Positions 1 to 12,388 are shown, numbered from the stretch's first letter. The stretch is 64,000 bases of DNA from Reticulascus tulasneorum (GCA_001557505.1 LSAX01000010.1:1240001-1304000); one strand, 5' to 3'. Made by a program: numbers and translations. Notes: generated by a model not told the origin, from the sequence alone.

Positions 1-1247
1 CAGCCTATTCGCGGGATTCTACATAATCGGGGCACAGTGCTGTAGGGTATAGGGTATTTGAAAAGACCAAACAAACTTAATTCCACACGTTCATGTTTCA
101 CCAAATTGATTTTCCCCGGTCCAACCCACCTCTCCACCATGTTTGCGCATGAATTACGATAGTGGGCGAAGACCAGGGGGGCTGAGGGAGATATCCCATA
201 GCGGGTCATCTGGCGATCATATCATCTTGCGGCTGTGAATTCCATTAATCTTGGATGAACAGCCTGCCGTCGCTTAACCATCTACGAAAAGTGGAATGAC
301 TTGCGATTTCTCAGGGTCCAAAGGGGTCTAGCTGGCCCCGTGGCTTTCTCCTCGGGTCTTTCTACCAGATGGAGGCTTTTCAATCTTTTGTGATATTACA
401 AGCGATGGAACGATCGCGATGCCAATATATCGGACGGGTCGATTGGGCGAGATGGGATATTGGCAGGGGCAGGCACAGGGGTCCCCGGTAGAGATGTGTG
501 GCGTCTTTCCTCGGTGCTGGGACAGTCTCAGCCAATAGCTCGATAGGAGCTACCGAGCCATGCAGCCAGCCGTCGAGGATGCGACTGTCCAGAGCCCAAC
601 CATGGGATCGGACTAGTGTCGAGCTCTTGCAACCTCCCGTCATTGTGCGGGGGGGAGCTCAAGGTGAGCATGGATGAAAGGGGAATCCGGGTACGAACAA
701 CACATTGTCATTTTCAGCTTGGGGGCTCGATCGTCAGCTACAGACATGCAACAGGGGCCCCTGATATTCGTATCGTTGAAACCCTTGATAACAATGACTC
801 CCTGTCCGGCCGTAATCTTTCGAGTCCCTTCTCTCGCCTGTGCAATTAGGGGCACAGCGCGCAGTGCCCACTCACTTGGTGGACTCTTACACTCATCAAC
901 ACAGTCCAGTAACGGAAAGTTGTAACTAGAAGGTACAATCATCTGATGCTGTCACTATCGCTTTTGCCGGGACGTTTGCCCCGTAGACTGCCTTCGGGTA
1001 TATTTGAGCCTCAAGTGCAGAAGTATCCCTAGGAGGCGAGGCCCATAACATTGAAAGTCCCATAATAGCCAAAGTCACGGTCTATGATAGTACATGCTGG
1101 GCTAAGTGTCATCGTCGGGGTTTTCTCAGATGAAGTTGATGCGAGATTGCGTTCCTGGAAACATGCGGATATAAGGCTGAACCATTAATGATTTATTAGA
1201 GAGTTAGGGTATGAAAGAACCTCCGTAAACTGGAAGAGCTTTGCACT
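1..1247. other. Gene-free stretch
   Basis: I see no supportable gene here. Open frames on both strands are at most about 100 codons, overlap each other, and resemble no family I know. One minus-strand frame at about 640-942 has several Cys residues but no signal peptide or domain I can name. The stretch lies downstream of the broken 2EXR gene that follows. Confidence 0.55.
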
Positions 1248-1953
1248 TCATGCAGAGGGCAGGCCACGCGCCGCTTGGGGCATTGCATCCATCATCACGG
1301 ATGAGTCTTCTGAGTCATCAAAGATGACGGTACCATCTTGAAAAAGCGCCTCGATCATCCTGCGGTTCTCGCGATCAAGCCTCCTCCAGTTCCTCGAGTT
1401 CATCTCGTAGCCCACAGTATCAATAATCCTCACAAATGGATATGTATGACCTGGCATCACGGCACGAAAAGACTCGAAAAGGCCCGTAATCTCGTGTATT
1501 ACACTGACCCAGCCGGACTAGTCCTTGTCCAACTCCTCAGCTGGGAGAATAATAAGGCTTTCTAGGGTCGGCAGTCTAGCGATATTACTTGCACAGTTAC
1601 GGTACAAAACCTCCGTATCCTGAGTGTCGATAATGAGCCAGCGAAGTGGCTTCTCGGTGACGAACTTATCTACATCGCAGTCATCCGTATGGATTGAGTC
1701 GACGTTGAAGTTAGTCCAGATGTACCGCGGCTGTTCCCCGTAAACGAATGCCTTAATGTAAAAGGACTTGAAGAGGCATCGCGATTCCTGACAAGCTTGA
1801 AGAGGAGCTGGGACTAGCGTCGAAGATGAACAGTACCGCCGCGGGCGGACCCTTGACTCTCACTTCCCGTGGTTCGATATTGAATTCTCAGATAAGATGG
1901 TGCAGCTCACGAGGCAGGCGAGAAAAAGGGTGAAAGGTCGGTTCCGTTGCCAT
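1248..1953 (-). pseudogene. Broken 2EXR-domain protein gene
   Basis: The minus strand encodes a recognisable but interrupted 2EXR-family protein, a fungal family of unknown function. Starting from the ATG at 1951-1953, the opening reads MATEPTFHPFSRLPREL, the usual start of the 2EXR domain. It is followed by HHLI, then TGA where the family normally has Trp (LIWEF), then EFNIEPREVRVKGPP. The frame then has to shift, between about 1800 and 1850, to recover PAPLQACQESR, AFVYGEQPRYIWTNFNVD and LRWLIIDTQDTE, which match the middle of the domain. A second stop (TAG, near 1517-1519) interrupts before the tail MPGHTYPFVRIIDTVGYE, which runs to the stop at 1248. Two nonsense codons and one frameshift make a functional product unlikely. 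An unusual intron could hide one lesion, but not all three. The family call rests on recalled conservation. Confidence 0.75.
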
Positions 1954-3373
1954 CCTAGGTGATATTGTCGGGGGAAGTGTGGAAGGTGAGGTGAAAGCCG
2001 CAAAGAGTGCGGGTAACACTGCTAGAAGAGCCACGGTGATTCCTGAAAAGTCGGCTTGAACTCCTCTGGCGACTTTATTTGAAGAAGGTTTGACTCCGGG
2101 AAGAGATGTTGGTTGATTAGATTCTATCAAAGTGTGCATGCAGTAGATACGACGTGGTTGTTGGGTGGCGCAGCCGTATTGACTCATAGAGCACAGTATC
2201 AAAGCATAGCAGACGAGATCGTGACTTGCATATGGCTGGCCGGCGAGCTCGCCAACGTCAGCATGCTGATCTACGACATCGTTGAGTACCCCAGCGCGCC
2301 ATCATGGCCATCTTGGCTTCATCCTTGGAGGAGGTGCTTCTCGCCAGTCTTGCGAGGAGGCTGCGACGGCCCAGTGAGCTTTGCCAAGCACGCAGATAGA
2401 GAAGCTGGGCCGGACAATGAAGGAGGACCTGGACAGCAGTTCCACTATTCGGGGGCGCTTGCATGAGGAAATAGATAACGCATGGCAACGGAGAAGAGTG
2501 GTGGATATGTTGGATTGTGCTGGGCAGAGCCGTCAACTTGACTGCGATTCTGGCTCAACTCTCAGCAGCGAAGCTGCTTCAACATGCAGTGTATCATAAC
2601 CCCTGGAGGGCGTTCTCAGAACAATTCCTAGCAACAGACAACCATATTAACACCAACTCAATGATCAGCTTCTCGTCCTGCTGCAATACTGGAAATAGAG
2701 CTCACAAAAACTGTCCACGAACCGAGTGCTCTAATCTTGATCTTCTGAAAGACTTGAACATACCCTGTTCGTATGCATTTGGGAGACTCGTATGGATTAA
2801 TCCGTTATCAATCGGCCTGTCTGAGCCGTGCGGCAGTCGGCCGTATGTACGGAGGTAGGAGCGGAATTACTAGGTAGGCTCGATAAAGGCCATGGTTGTC
2901 CCTGACGATGCGATCTGGATTAGAAATTAAGCTTCGAGAATCAGCTCATATGGACAGCCACGCAGCCACGGGAAGACGGCACATCTGCAAGGAGTATTTC
3001 ATTGCTGGCAGCTAAAAAGCTAGTCCCTTGGGACTGGGAGCATCAGCCGACACATGGGCAATCAATTGCGGCGTCGGCGGAGGCGTCGCTGGGGGATCTG
3101 CAATTCCACATTGGGCCACCAGATCACGAGAGGACTCGGAGATGGGCGAACAGACGAAAACGAGGCAACGGACCCTCAGCTTATTAAACGCCACGATGAG
3201 AAAGGTGCCCGACAGACATTCCACGGGCTTGGCCGCCCCTGGCCATCATGATGTGCAGCAAGGCAAGACAGCGAAGGTCCCCGCGCGTGTTGCAATGAGG
3301 CCAGAGACAAGTCTCGATGCAGACAGAGTTCCAGGACCTGCAGGCACAGTGTTCAGTGCCCTTTTTCGTCAGT

Positions 3374-3408
3374 GAGCCGTGAGCCGTGAGCCGTGAGCCG
3401 TGAGCCGT
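3374..3408. repeat. Heptamer tandem repeat (GAGCCGT x5)
   Basis: Five perfect back-to-back copies of GAGCCGT, preceded by a partial copy (GT). The unit is 7 bp and the region is noncoding, so this is a short minisatellite prone to slippage. Confidence 0.95.
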
Positions 3409-4168
3409 GGGTCCTTTCGTTTAAAACTGGGGCACTGCAGACCGGATTGGAAATCTCACGAAGAAGGGGAGGGGGGTTTGAGGTTCCGAGACTGGAAAAA
3501 GCTGCCAAACTGCATTGTCTCGCTCCACCTGCTGCAGAAACACACCCAAGTGCATGCCCCTGGAATTTGAATGAGGGCCAGATGGGATGGGCAGATGGGT
3601 CCCGGCGGGTGCATCGTCTGGCCCCGGCAGCCACGAATTTGAGTGGATGAGATGAGGCCAGATTGGGAGCTACGGCGTTGGAGCTATTGGCATGTTAGTT
3701 TTGTTTAAGATGCAGCCCAGCTACGCTGTGAGACAGCCTGGCTTGCGACTTGGGCCACTCCACGGGCCTGGCTCGCTCGATCCACAAACGACTCGCTCAG
3801 GGCGAATCTCACCGGCCGTCTGGCTGGTGCTCATCGAGTCCAACGCACCTTTGCTTGTTTTCTCGTCTATGTACTGTATTACCTACGTGCAGATTACAGT
3901 ACGGTACCTACTTTGCTTGTTTCGATGGTTGGACTAGGGTATGTAAGGTGAGGTAGTTTAAGGTACGTGGACATGCATACATCCACATGTACAGTATGTA
4001 CGTTCGTCCCCTACTTCGTACGTCCGTATGGGTAGAGCGGGAGCTGAGGGCAATGGTTGGCCAGCTGAGGTTTGCCAGCAACGTGGTGGTGGCCCCTTGA
4101 CAGGAACCCGTCCCATCCTATTCCCATTTGGATCCCGAATAGCGGATCCATCCCATCCCAGTAATTAA

Positions 4169-4189
4169 CCCCCCCCCCCCCCCCCCCCC
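4169..4189. repeat. Poly-C tract (21 nt)
   Basis: Uninterrupted run of 21 C on the plus strand, ending in ATGGG. The complementary strand is G21, so it could form a G-quadruplex or an i-motif. It is noncoding and lies 1.6 kb upstream of the gene at 5829. Confidence 0.95.
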
Positions 4190-5828
4190 ATGGGAGGTGA
4201 GCAGTGAGGTCGTCATCACCAGCGGCAGCTGCTACTGGCCAGTCGCGACTCCCTCCCATCCATTATCGTCGTTTGATCTTCCTCGATCATCAGCCAACTG
4301 TGAAGTGCCCTCCTACTCCTACCTGACAATAATGCTGCAACTGCACTGCACTGCACTATGCGCACTACGCTGCAGACGGACTAGGTAGGACTGGCGACCG
4401 AATCCCCGTCCCAGGAAATATGTCATCGCGCGTCCCATCCACCACTCATCAATCCCTCGCTCTCTTGCTTGTCCAGATCTGTCCGCTTCCAAATTCCAGG
4501 TTTTACCTCTGCGGCCGTGTCTCATCATCGCCAGTCGGTCAATCACGCAAGCCAGAACAGCTCGCCTACGTTCCACCAACCATCGTCTCTCTATCTCATC
4601 ATCCAAGACTTCCCCAAGACCGCTGTACCTGCTTGCCGCGAAAAACAAAAAGAAACAGTCCAGAATGAAATGGCCCAGACAATAATCCCAAACTCTCTTC
4701 TCGCCTAATTAACCCACACCTAGTCTCGCCTCGCCCACACCGGCCGACACACACACACACGGCAATTAACTTCCAACAGCGATGCCCACATGGCCTGAGG
4801 AGTAGAGCTAAGCCTTAGCCAGATTAGCGGTGCATGAAGCGCATCCAATCCCAGCCACAAATCATCCGCCAAATTTGATATTCTTGGGCCTCCCCTTGGA
4901 CGCCTCCTCACCAGGGGGGCCATAATTTGCCAAAGCGTTCGTTCGGTGATCTCCAGAGAGGGGGGACCCCAACCCGGACAAGTCGCAAAAGTGAACAGCT
5001 GAAGTTGATCCAATGGGCCGGGCCACTCTCGTGTCAATAACTCCAAATAGTCAAATACCCAAATACTCCTCTGCCCCCTCCCCAAGAAGGAGACCCTGCA
5101 AGTCATCACACTCTCTCTCGTCAAGGACTGCTTGGATCCAGGAACCAAATACGACCCTGCATCCACCTCCAGCTCCCGAATCTTGCGAACCCCATGCTTC
5201 CAGCTCCAAGGGTCCATATTAAATTCAAATAATTACTTTCCTCCAGTCTCAGCCCACGAACTGAGCATTACCTATATTAGAGGGGCGACGGCCACCTTCG
5301 TGAGGACATCCTGTTTGGGGCAGCGGAAGACATTCGCCAAACCGAGTCCTCGACCACTTCCACGGCCGCTCCTGTTCGTCTGAACATCTTCTGGAACCAA
5401 TTCTTCCGCCCTCCTCTAATTACCTGAGGAAAACCCTTCGCCGCTCTGCACGCCCGCGCAGGTCCCGCTTGTTTCTCTAAGCGCTCTCCAGTAAACCTCC
5501 ACCATTTCACACCCAACGACCATCACGGCGCTTCGACGGCCATCCCACGCCCTCCATTGGTCAATTGCAACATCCTTCAATCACACTTCCTGCACTTCCA
5601 ATCCAGAATTAGGGGTCTTCTGCGTCTATTCGAACAGAATGGGAATTCCCCTGACGTTTCACTGATATCAAGCCCATCAGACCGTCGCGAATCTGTCCAC
5701 CAACGACGCCATTCCACCACTTACACCCGCCGGACCTCTTGGCGCACTCCCGAGATTGAATAAGACCTCGACAACCGCCTTCGACCTGCACCTCATCCCG
5801 AGTTCACTCCATTTCTTTTAAACTCATC

Positions 5829-8012
5829 ATGGACCCAAATACGACACTTGTTACTTTCATGCTGTGAGTTCTTATTTTAGCCTTTGCATTTGCTTCGTTT
5901 CCTTCTTGCCAATTCGCTGGTCGAATCCTCCTCGTTTGCTTGAATCTACGCTCCTTCAAATCTCAACGTATGTTGGCCCATGCCCTCCTTCCTCCCCTGG
6001 ACCCACTACCCATCTTTCACTGCCCTACGATGTGCCTGGATGAAGGCACGAGAGTTCGTCAGCCTCCCCCTGGATTGAGAAGCCTAAAGCTTCCCTTCTA
6101 TTACCAAAAGAGGAAGAGTCAGCAGTCATCTCACGGACCAAGGGGAAATCTTACGTGGTCCGCCTTCGGCACCGCTCCCCGACACTGTTAATGGAAGCGT
6201 ATATCGTCAATGCTATATATAACCTTCCACCGCCGAATATTAACACAATCCTACGCCCTACGCCTCGATAGGAGTCCGGGTCTTGTCTGACTACCAGCCC
6301 TAAGGCTCACCCCAAGAAACAAAAGTTTGGTGTCATGGTCTGATGGTACCTGCATTGAAGAAACGGCCGCTACTTCGAGGGCTCTGGTGTAAGCTTAGTG
6401 GCTTGTCATCTTATCCTAATTCGGTGCTTGCTCTTCCCGTCGTACCCGCATATATCAAACACGATAGAAAGACACGAGGAACACCATGCAGTTTGCTGAC
6501 CAGCTTTTACTAGTCAAACCCACCCCGCCGTAAAATCAGTCCAACTGGTTGGTTCCTGGGATAACTTCTCCAAATCTCACATCATGGAGAGAGACATTCG
6601 ACGTGATAGGGGCCAATGGAAGGGAACGCATTCCTTCAAGGGTATCGTCTGTGATGACGATAATGGAGCACGGCCGCCGCGGAACGGTGGGCTGAAGATG
6701 GCCCACACTTATTACTACTACGTGAGTACTTATACCATCGAGCCATTCAGCTTGAAAATACCGTCTAACATGCCATCCCCAGTACGAGCTGGACGGTTCC
6801 CATGAGACTCATGACCCAACTCTTCCATCAACAACTCACTGCCCCTACCTTCCGGGACAGACCGTCAACACGATTTCCATCCCAGTAGAGCGCGCCTTGC
6901 GAAAACGAAGCGCCTCCCTGAGCTCCATGAGAATTACGGATTGGAAGACGATGAATCCTGACGACAGATTCATTACTCCACGCGCACCTCCTCCAGTTCC
7001 GGACAGCCCCGGCTTCCGCCTTGGATCATCACCAATGTCCTTTCCACAAAAGTCTTCGAGCCGGTCTCTATCCCCTCCACCAACATGGCGTCGTCTCTTC
7101 GGTCGCAAGACTTCAACCCGATGCAGCGACCGTGGTCGACAAAGCGAACAAGAGGATCGGTCCTTTACACCCGACACATACATGGATGACTCGAGAAGCG
7201 TGGCCTCATCTGAGGATAGCCGGACTCGGGACATCTCTCCAGAGTCTCTACGACGCTTTCTCTCTGACGATATTCCATTTGCTCTTCCATCAGCCGGTCT
7301 GGATGAGCGGCCGCCTGTCCTCATACCCGAAGACATTGCAGAGGAGAATGAGGATGACGATAACTTCGCCTCTTCAGCTGTATCTGAGACTATGCCATTC
7401 GCAACCTGCTTGTCGCCACCGCCTTTTAAGCGATGCCATTCCGACAGCAGCATGCCTCTTACTGTCTCCAACGCGAGCTCGCTTACCCTCACAAAGGCGC
7501 TGCCAGTCGCCCCTGAGAACAAGCTCTCTGAAAAGGCATCTTCTCTTGTGGACTTTCCGCTCGCCGATCTACACCTCCCTCGATCACGATTCTCCATTTC
7601 TTCCGCGTCAAGCGTGGCTTCTTCCCTGTCGCCGCGCTCACCTGACGAGGAATTGCCATCCTTTTACGACTCGAATGACGACGATGACGTCCTCTCATCC
7701 AATGACGGAGACACCTTCTCCTTCCAGCCCATGTCACCACCAAGCACCCGAAAGCAATCATTCGAGCAGAGTGGCGCCCCATTCGCTGGCTACAGCCTCC
7801 CACAGGCACCGAGTGACAACAACTCCAAGACTACACTTGATATCCCTACCTCCTTCGGGCCCCTCGGCTCACCGGCCTTCATCGCTAGAACCGATGCAGG
7901 TATGCCAATGGGCAACACCTCTCTCCTCACCGCCCCAACTGACAATGGCCTTGACGACCTTGTCAACGAAATGGGGTGGATGGTTGATATCATCCACGGC
8001 AAGGGCCACTAG
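5829..8012 (+). CDS. AMPK-beta/CBM48-like (E-set) domain protein
   Basis: Predicted 490-residue protein from three exons: 5829-5863, 6514-6721 and 6783-8012. Exon 1 (MDPNTTLVTFML) joins QTHPAVKSVQLVGSWDNFS. The motif VQLVGSWDNF followed by NGGLKMAHTYYYYYELDG and a Pro-rich CPYLPGQTVN segment (about residues 12-110) resembles the carbohydrate-binding E-set domain of AMPK beta subunits (CBM48). I recall the same layout in conserved Sordariomycete proteins of unknown role. The remainder (about 120-490) is Ser/Pro/Asp-rich and low-complexity, probably disordered and phosphorylated, and ends in a short conserved-looking helix (DDLVNEMGWMVDIIHG). Intron 1 is 650 nt, far longer than the other introns around it. 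The glycogen-related role is inferred from the fold alone. It lacks the C-terminal kinase-binding part of true AMPK beta, so it is not the Snf1 complex subunit itself. Confidence 0.72.
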
Positions 8013-8740
8013 AGGCACCCTTCATCTACACGTCCCCTATCTCGCATCATTCCCTTCCTCAACATACATTCATCCGGTATCCAAAGGCCATAGACAGGAT
8101 CCACCTACACATTTCGTAATCATGCATTTCCATTTTACATTTCGCGCTACCTGAGCCCACTATTCGGGGATATAGGCAAAGGGACCTACGTCTGGATTTT
8201 TTTGTTCGCTATATATTACTCTAAGGAAGGGATATCGGAAAGGAGCTCAGAAGAGCATGAAAATTAGGGAAAGGGATTGCAAAGGACGACTTTTAGATTA
8301 TACCCCATCTTTTCCTTTACTGTTTATATCTCTCTCGCCCTTCGCAACGGTGTTCGAAGGGAACGGAAACTCGGCGCAGGCATGTTCTACATCTCGGACA
8401 GATGGAACAAGATCGGGAGAATTTGGCGCTTTTTCTGCTTTTGATCTGGTGTTTTTGATCTGGCCCGGCTGTCAGGCCGCGTGGGGTATAAATGTCTTTT
8501 GCTGGATCTTGGCGGCTTGCTATGTCGAGATGACAGACAAACAGATTAGGAATTGAACATTATGATACCTCAAAACTTTTACCCTTGACTTGACGTGACC
8601 TTCGCTTGTGAGATGTGTGTGTTATTGACATGGTTTGTAACAGGCTGATCATAGGTCTTCTTGGACCCGACAGCTACATTGACGTGGTTGTAATTGTACA
8701 TATTCATCCAGACTTGAGCACATCCCATGGTGTCTCAAAT
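8013..8740. other. Convergent intergenic region
   Basis: This 728-nt stretch lies between the 3' ends of the E-set protein gene and the Vps72 gene, which are convergent. No gene or repeat is apparent. It should hold both 3' UTRs and polyadenylation sites. Confidence 0.5.
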
Positions 8741-10902
8741 CTATTTGACCTTTTCCACCGGCGCAGCCTCAGCAACCGCGGCAGGAGCCGCCGCAGCGGG
8801 TTGCGCATCCTCCGTCGCTTCTGCCTCGGGTTTCACAACTGCCTTCTCATCTTCCTTCTTCCCGCTCAAAAACCTCGCAGGAACGCCGCGCGCTGCATAA
8901 GTTCCGCTGCCAACCCAGGCACCGACGAGGCGACTCCACTTGTAGTCCCCGCGGCGGAGGCGCTGTATCTCGCGGTAAGCGTAAGCGTTGAAGTACGGGA
9001 GCCCGGTTTTGGGATCCCGGTAGCGGGCTGGGTGGTTTGTTATTGCGCAAAGCGGTTGGGGCGCGTGTTCTGGGAGTTTGTTAGTCTGAGGCCACGCTCC
9101 GAGGTTGACAGGAGAAGGCGGTACGTACTGCCCAGCTTGCTCATCTTGCGGCCGAACAAGACTTGTGTTTGGACGACCTTGTCCTTGATGGAGTTCTCGT
9201 CGAAGTTCTGCAGGATGATGGCGCTGCGGGTTGCCGATGTAGGCGACGGAGGCTGCTCAGGGGCCGGTGGTGTTGGCGCCGCTGGGGCTTCTGCCTTTGG
9301 CGCTGCTTGCGGTTGGGTTGGTTGAAGATGCGTTAACGGAGGAGGGGGCGGTGGACGGGGCGCAGGAGCAGCTGGTTGCGCTTGTCCTGGAGTTGTGGGT
9401 GGCAAGGAGAGGGGAGATGGTCTTTGCGTCGTGTTTGGCGGCGCCAGGACGTTCGACTTGGGGCTCATAGAGGAGCTGCCGAGATGGATGCCTCCTAGAG
9501 GCGGAGCGAGGACCGGCAAAGCCAGAACTGGGGCCTTGAGTCCTGGCGGGGGAGGAATAGACGGAGGTGCCATAGGGGATGGACTGGTGGTAGGAGGGGG
9601 TGGCATCAATGGAGGAGCCATGAGCCTTGGGGACTCTTCTGACTTCGGTGCTGGCGGTTGAGTAATTGGTGGACGAGGAATGGGGGGAGGTGCCATTGTT
9701 CGAGGAGCCTCCTCTATCTTGGCGCTTGGTGGTACATTGCCGAGTGGCGGCGGATCTGACGGCGCTGCTGGTTTCGAAAGACTGGAACTCTCTGGTATTG
9801 GTTCCGGTCCAGGTGTGTTTGAAGCGGAGGCTGCTGGTGTTGAAACCTCGGACTTGAGGTCTTGCTGGCCAGCTGCGGCTGGCTCTGCGGTCGTAGAGTT
9901 GGCTGTCGGAGTAGACGGATCAGAGCCAGCGATATTCGTTTCCTTGTCCTTGTCTTTGTCCTTATCCTTGTCTTTGCCTTTCTCTTTCCCCTTCTTCGGC
10001 TCCTTCTCTTTCTTTTCCTTCGCCTTCTTTGGCTTCTCCTCGATCACAACATGCATCCCAACATGTTTCGAGGCCCCCTCTTCCCATTGCCCCATCCCAC
10101 TCCAAAACGTGACAACCGGCCCCTTCAACGTCCGGTTGTTCAACGCAGCGAGCTTCGCCAGCCGCTCCTCCTCCCTCGCTCGCTCCGCCACCTCCCACCG
10201 GTTCAAGCTCTTCGCGTTCCTCTTCTCGATCACGGCAGCCTCAGCGAGGCGCTCAGCTTGCGTCATTGGCGGCTTCTTCAGCGCCGCGAGTCGTTTTGCC
10301 TTCTTCTCCATTGCCGCGGCCTGCTTCAGCCGCCTCTCCTCCCTCTCTACCATCTGTTGGTGCAGTTGCTCCTTGCTGAGCATTGTCGTCTGTCGCGCCG
10401 AGGCACGCGTGGGAGCGTCCAAAGGGGAGGGCAGCCAACTTGTACGTTCGGACTTCTTCTTGGGCCGTGGCGCGGGTGCGGGCTGATCGATGCGGGCCTT
10501 TTTGCGAAACTTGACGGGGATGGCGTCTTGGGCTTTTCGTTTGCGAGCGGCATTACGTCTCTCTTTTGCTTGTTTTTCCAACTCTTTCTCGCCTTGAAGG
10601 TCATCGGCGTTGTTCTGGTCATCTTCGGAATCAGATGACGAGTCCATGTGCACGTCGGAGGCAGCATCGACATCCGTGAAACCAGCATCGTCCTCGTCCT
10701 CTGCGAAGAGTAACTCGAGGTCGGAATCGGGCTCCTCATTTGCGAGCATCGTCTTCATGCGGTTTCCGGCCGTGGATCGCTTTTCACGCGCCGTAGCGAG
10801 CCACTCTACCTGGACGCCTTCATCCTCGCTTCCGCCGCTGGAGCTCAAATCCGAAGACATGTCCCTTTCCGGGGCTATTGCCTCGCTCTCAGTTGCTGCC
10901 AT
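8741..10902 (-). CDS. Vps72/YL1 (Swc2), SWR1 complex subunit
   Basis: Two exons, 9129-10902 and 8741-9069 on the minus strand, with a 59-nt intron (GTACGT...CTCCCAG), give 700 residues. Swc2/YL1 binds the H2A.Z-H2B dimer in the SWR1 remodeller, which swaps H2A.Z into nucleosomes. The N-terminus (about 25-110) is very acidic and includes the conserved ATAREKRSTAGNRM region. Basic segments RRNAARKRK and VKFRKKARI follow, then a long helical region. Exon 2 supplies the YL1 C-terminal domain (CAITNHPARYRDPKTGLPY, about 600-620). Between the two domains lies an unusual spacer with a KDKDKDKDKDK run near residue 315 and about 230 residues rich in Pro, Ala and Ser. The true reading frame changes at the intron, so reading through the intron in the exon 1 frame would drop the C-terminal domain. 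Shares a 416-nt divergent promoter with the Mis12 gene. Confidence 0.93.
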
Positions 10903-11318
10903 TCTCGCGAAATAGACCTGTGGAGAAATTCTCTATGTGGCTAAAAGCCTCATATTTTCTATTGGGGTTGCAAGGCTGCTCGTCGATGAACGATCGTATA
11001 GACAGCGTCGAGTTGGGAGAGGAACGGGATGGCGTGGGTATTGTTTGTTTAGAAAGGGAAAAAAAAGTTAGTGACCTTGAGAGCTGGGAAAGTGCCAAGA
11101 AGTTGACATCACAGACGGCCGGGGGCTGAAGGGTCGTTCAGTGCAGGGCACTCTAATAAGAAGCAAGGTACAGCGGGTTTGGGGGCTGATGTTTAGCGGG
11201 GTGCTGGGTGGAAGTTAAGTACTTAATTGTTCTTTGGTGAACCCCTCCATCTTGTAATATGTGACTTCAGTCGCGTCGCGTCAAGATCGATGAAGAACCA
11301 CCACAGACACCGATCAAA
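10903..11318. promoter_or_regulatory. Divergent promoter of Vps72 and Mis12 genes
   Basis: This 416-nt gap separates two divergent start codons (10902 on minus, 11319 on plus) and must hold both promoters and 5' UTRs. I cannot name individual factor sites with confidence. Confidence 0.6.
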
Positions 11319-12388
11319 ATGACAACGCAAATCGACTCCGACACGGAACTCTTAACTGAGCACTTTGGCTATGCCCCAATCGTAAGTCTATCAGTAAACC
11401 ATCCTACTGGGATCTCAATCATACTGATATTGTGACACCCCAGAGTCTTCTGGACGGCATAATCAACAACGTCAACACAATCGCCGACAAAACACTCGAC
11501 AGAGTTGAACAAGGCCTCCAAGGCGCTTCCTACAAAACCCTCGGTTTCGAGAAGGCGGCACTCAAGAAGCGTCCTCAGAATGGCGATTCCGAATCCCAAC
11601 TCAGCATCGAGGAAACGGCCAAGCTGGAAATCACGGACGGGACGCACAAGCTCGAGACATTGTTGTGCGCGGCCATCGACAAGAATTTCGACCTCTTCGA
11701 GCTGTATGTGATGCGAAATATTCTGTGTGTACTGCCCGACCACCGCAACTGGATTCGCTTGGCGCATTATGAAGGATTGGATTTTGCGGCGAGGCAGGAT
11801 GCGCCAACGCCAGACAGCGTCACCGCCCTAAGGAGGAAGCTGCAGGCAATTTTGCGACTGAATAGCATACTCGAGACGGAGAAATTGAGGAACGATAAGC
11901 TGCTGGAGCAGCTACGTGCTGTCGTAGGCGGGCGCGGCGCAACAAAGGCATCTCTCAACCTGAAATCCGAAGACGGGGACGCAAAGTCGGCCTTTGGATT
12001 CCTCCATGAGAAGGGCGATTTGACGGAGGGTGATGCGTTGACACCGATCACTACAACGACGGCATTCACGCTGTCGCAATTACAAGCTCTAAGGGCTCTG
12101 TCGACTTCATTACGGAATATCATGCCCGATATAGGAGAAGCGGAAGGCTCGCAAGAGGCAACGGATGGGAGAAAGGGCTGGCGGCGAGAGAGGTTAGAAT
12201 ATGTGGAGGGCGCGACGCGAAGACATCTCGAGAACGTCCGGGGTTTGGAGTTGGGCAAGAACGGAGAAGTACGGGATGGTGAGTGGCAGGGCGAGGGGAG
12301 GAAGCTGGCGAGAGGCGAGGTCGAAGGCTTGGAAAAGGTGATGGCTATCTTGGGCTCTGCTACGAAGGACGAAATGGACGAATCGTGA
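11319..12388 (+). CDS. Kinetochore protein Mis12/Mtw1
   Basis: Two exons, 11319-11381 and 11444-12388, give 335 residues. Mis12 (Mtw1 in yeast) is a core subunit of the MIND/Mis12 complex, which joins centromeric chromatin to the microtubule-binding Ndc80 complex. The 62-nt intron interrupts the signature N-terminal helix: TELLTEHFGYAPI joins SLLDGIINNVNTIADK, a close match to the family. The rest is mostly helical, with a conserved block at about 85-150 (HKLETLLCAAIDKNFDLFEL, then LRRKLQAILRLN). Residues beyond about 170 are variable and charged, as is usual in fungal orthologues. Its 3' end is 190 nt from that of the convergent PPR gene. Confidence 0.92.

Larger units (their letters stand above)
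1954..5828. other. Gene-free stretch with simple repeats and CT-rich leader
   Basis: No supported gene in 3.9 kb. It contains a five-copy heptamer repeat (3374-3408) and a 21-nt poly-C tract (4169-4189). The last 1.4 kb, from about 4390, is strongly C/T-rich on the plus strand, with many CATC, TCTC and CCTC runs. That composition is typical of filamentous-fungal promoters and 5' leaders, so it probably serves the gene starting at 5829. A 165-codon open frame on the minus strand at 4720-5217 is antisense to this pyrimidine-rich DNA and looks like no family. Confidence 0.5.

Noticed and set aside
4720..5217. 165-codon open frame on the minus strand
   Set aside because: Antisense to the pyrimidine-rich leader of the gene at 5829; purine-rich strands often lack stops by chance. 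No family resemblance.
6845..7597. 250-codon minus-strand frame
   Set aside because: Antisense shadow of the Ser/Asp-rich part of the E-set protein, which has homology and consistent exons.
9680..10638. Long plus-strand frames over the Vps72 gene
   Set aside because: Shadow frames caused by repetitive Lys/Asp/Pro coding on the opposite strand.
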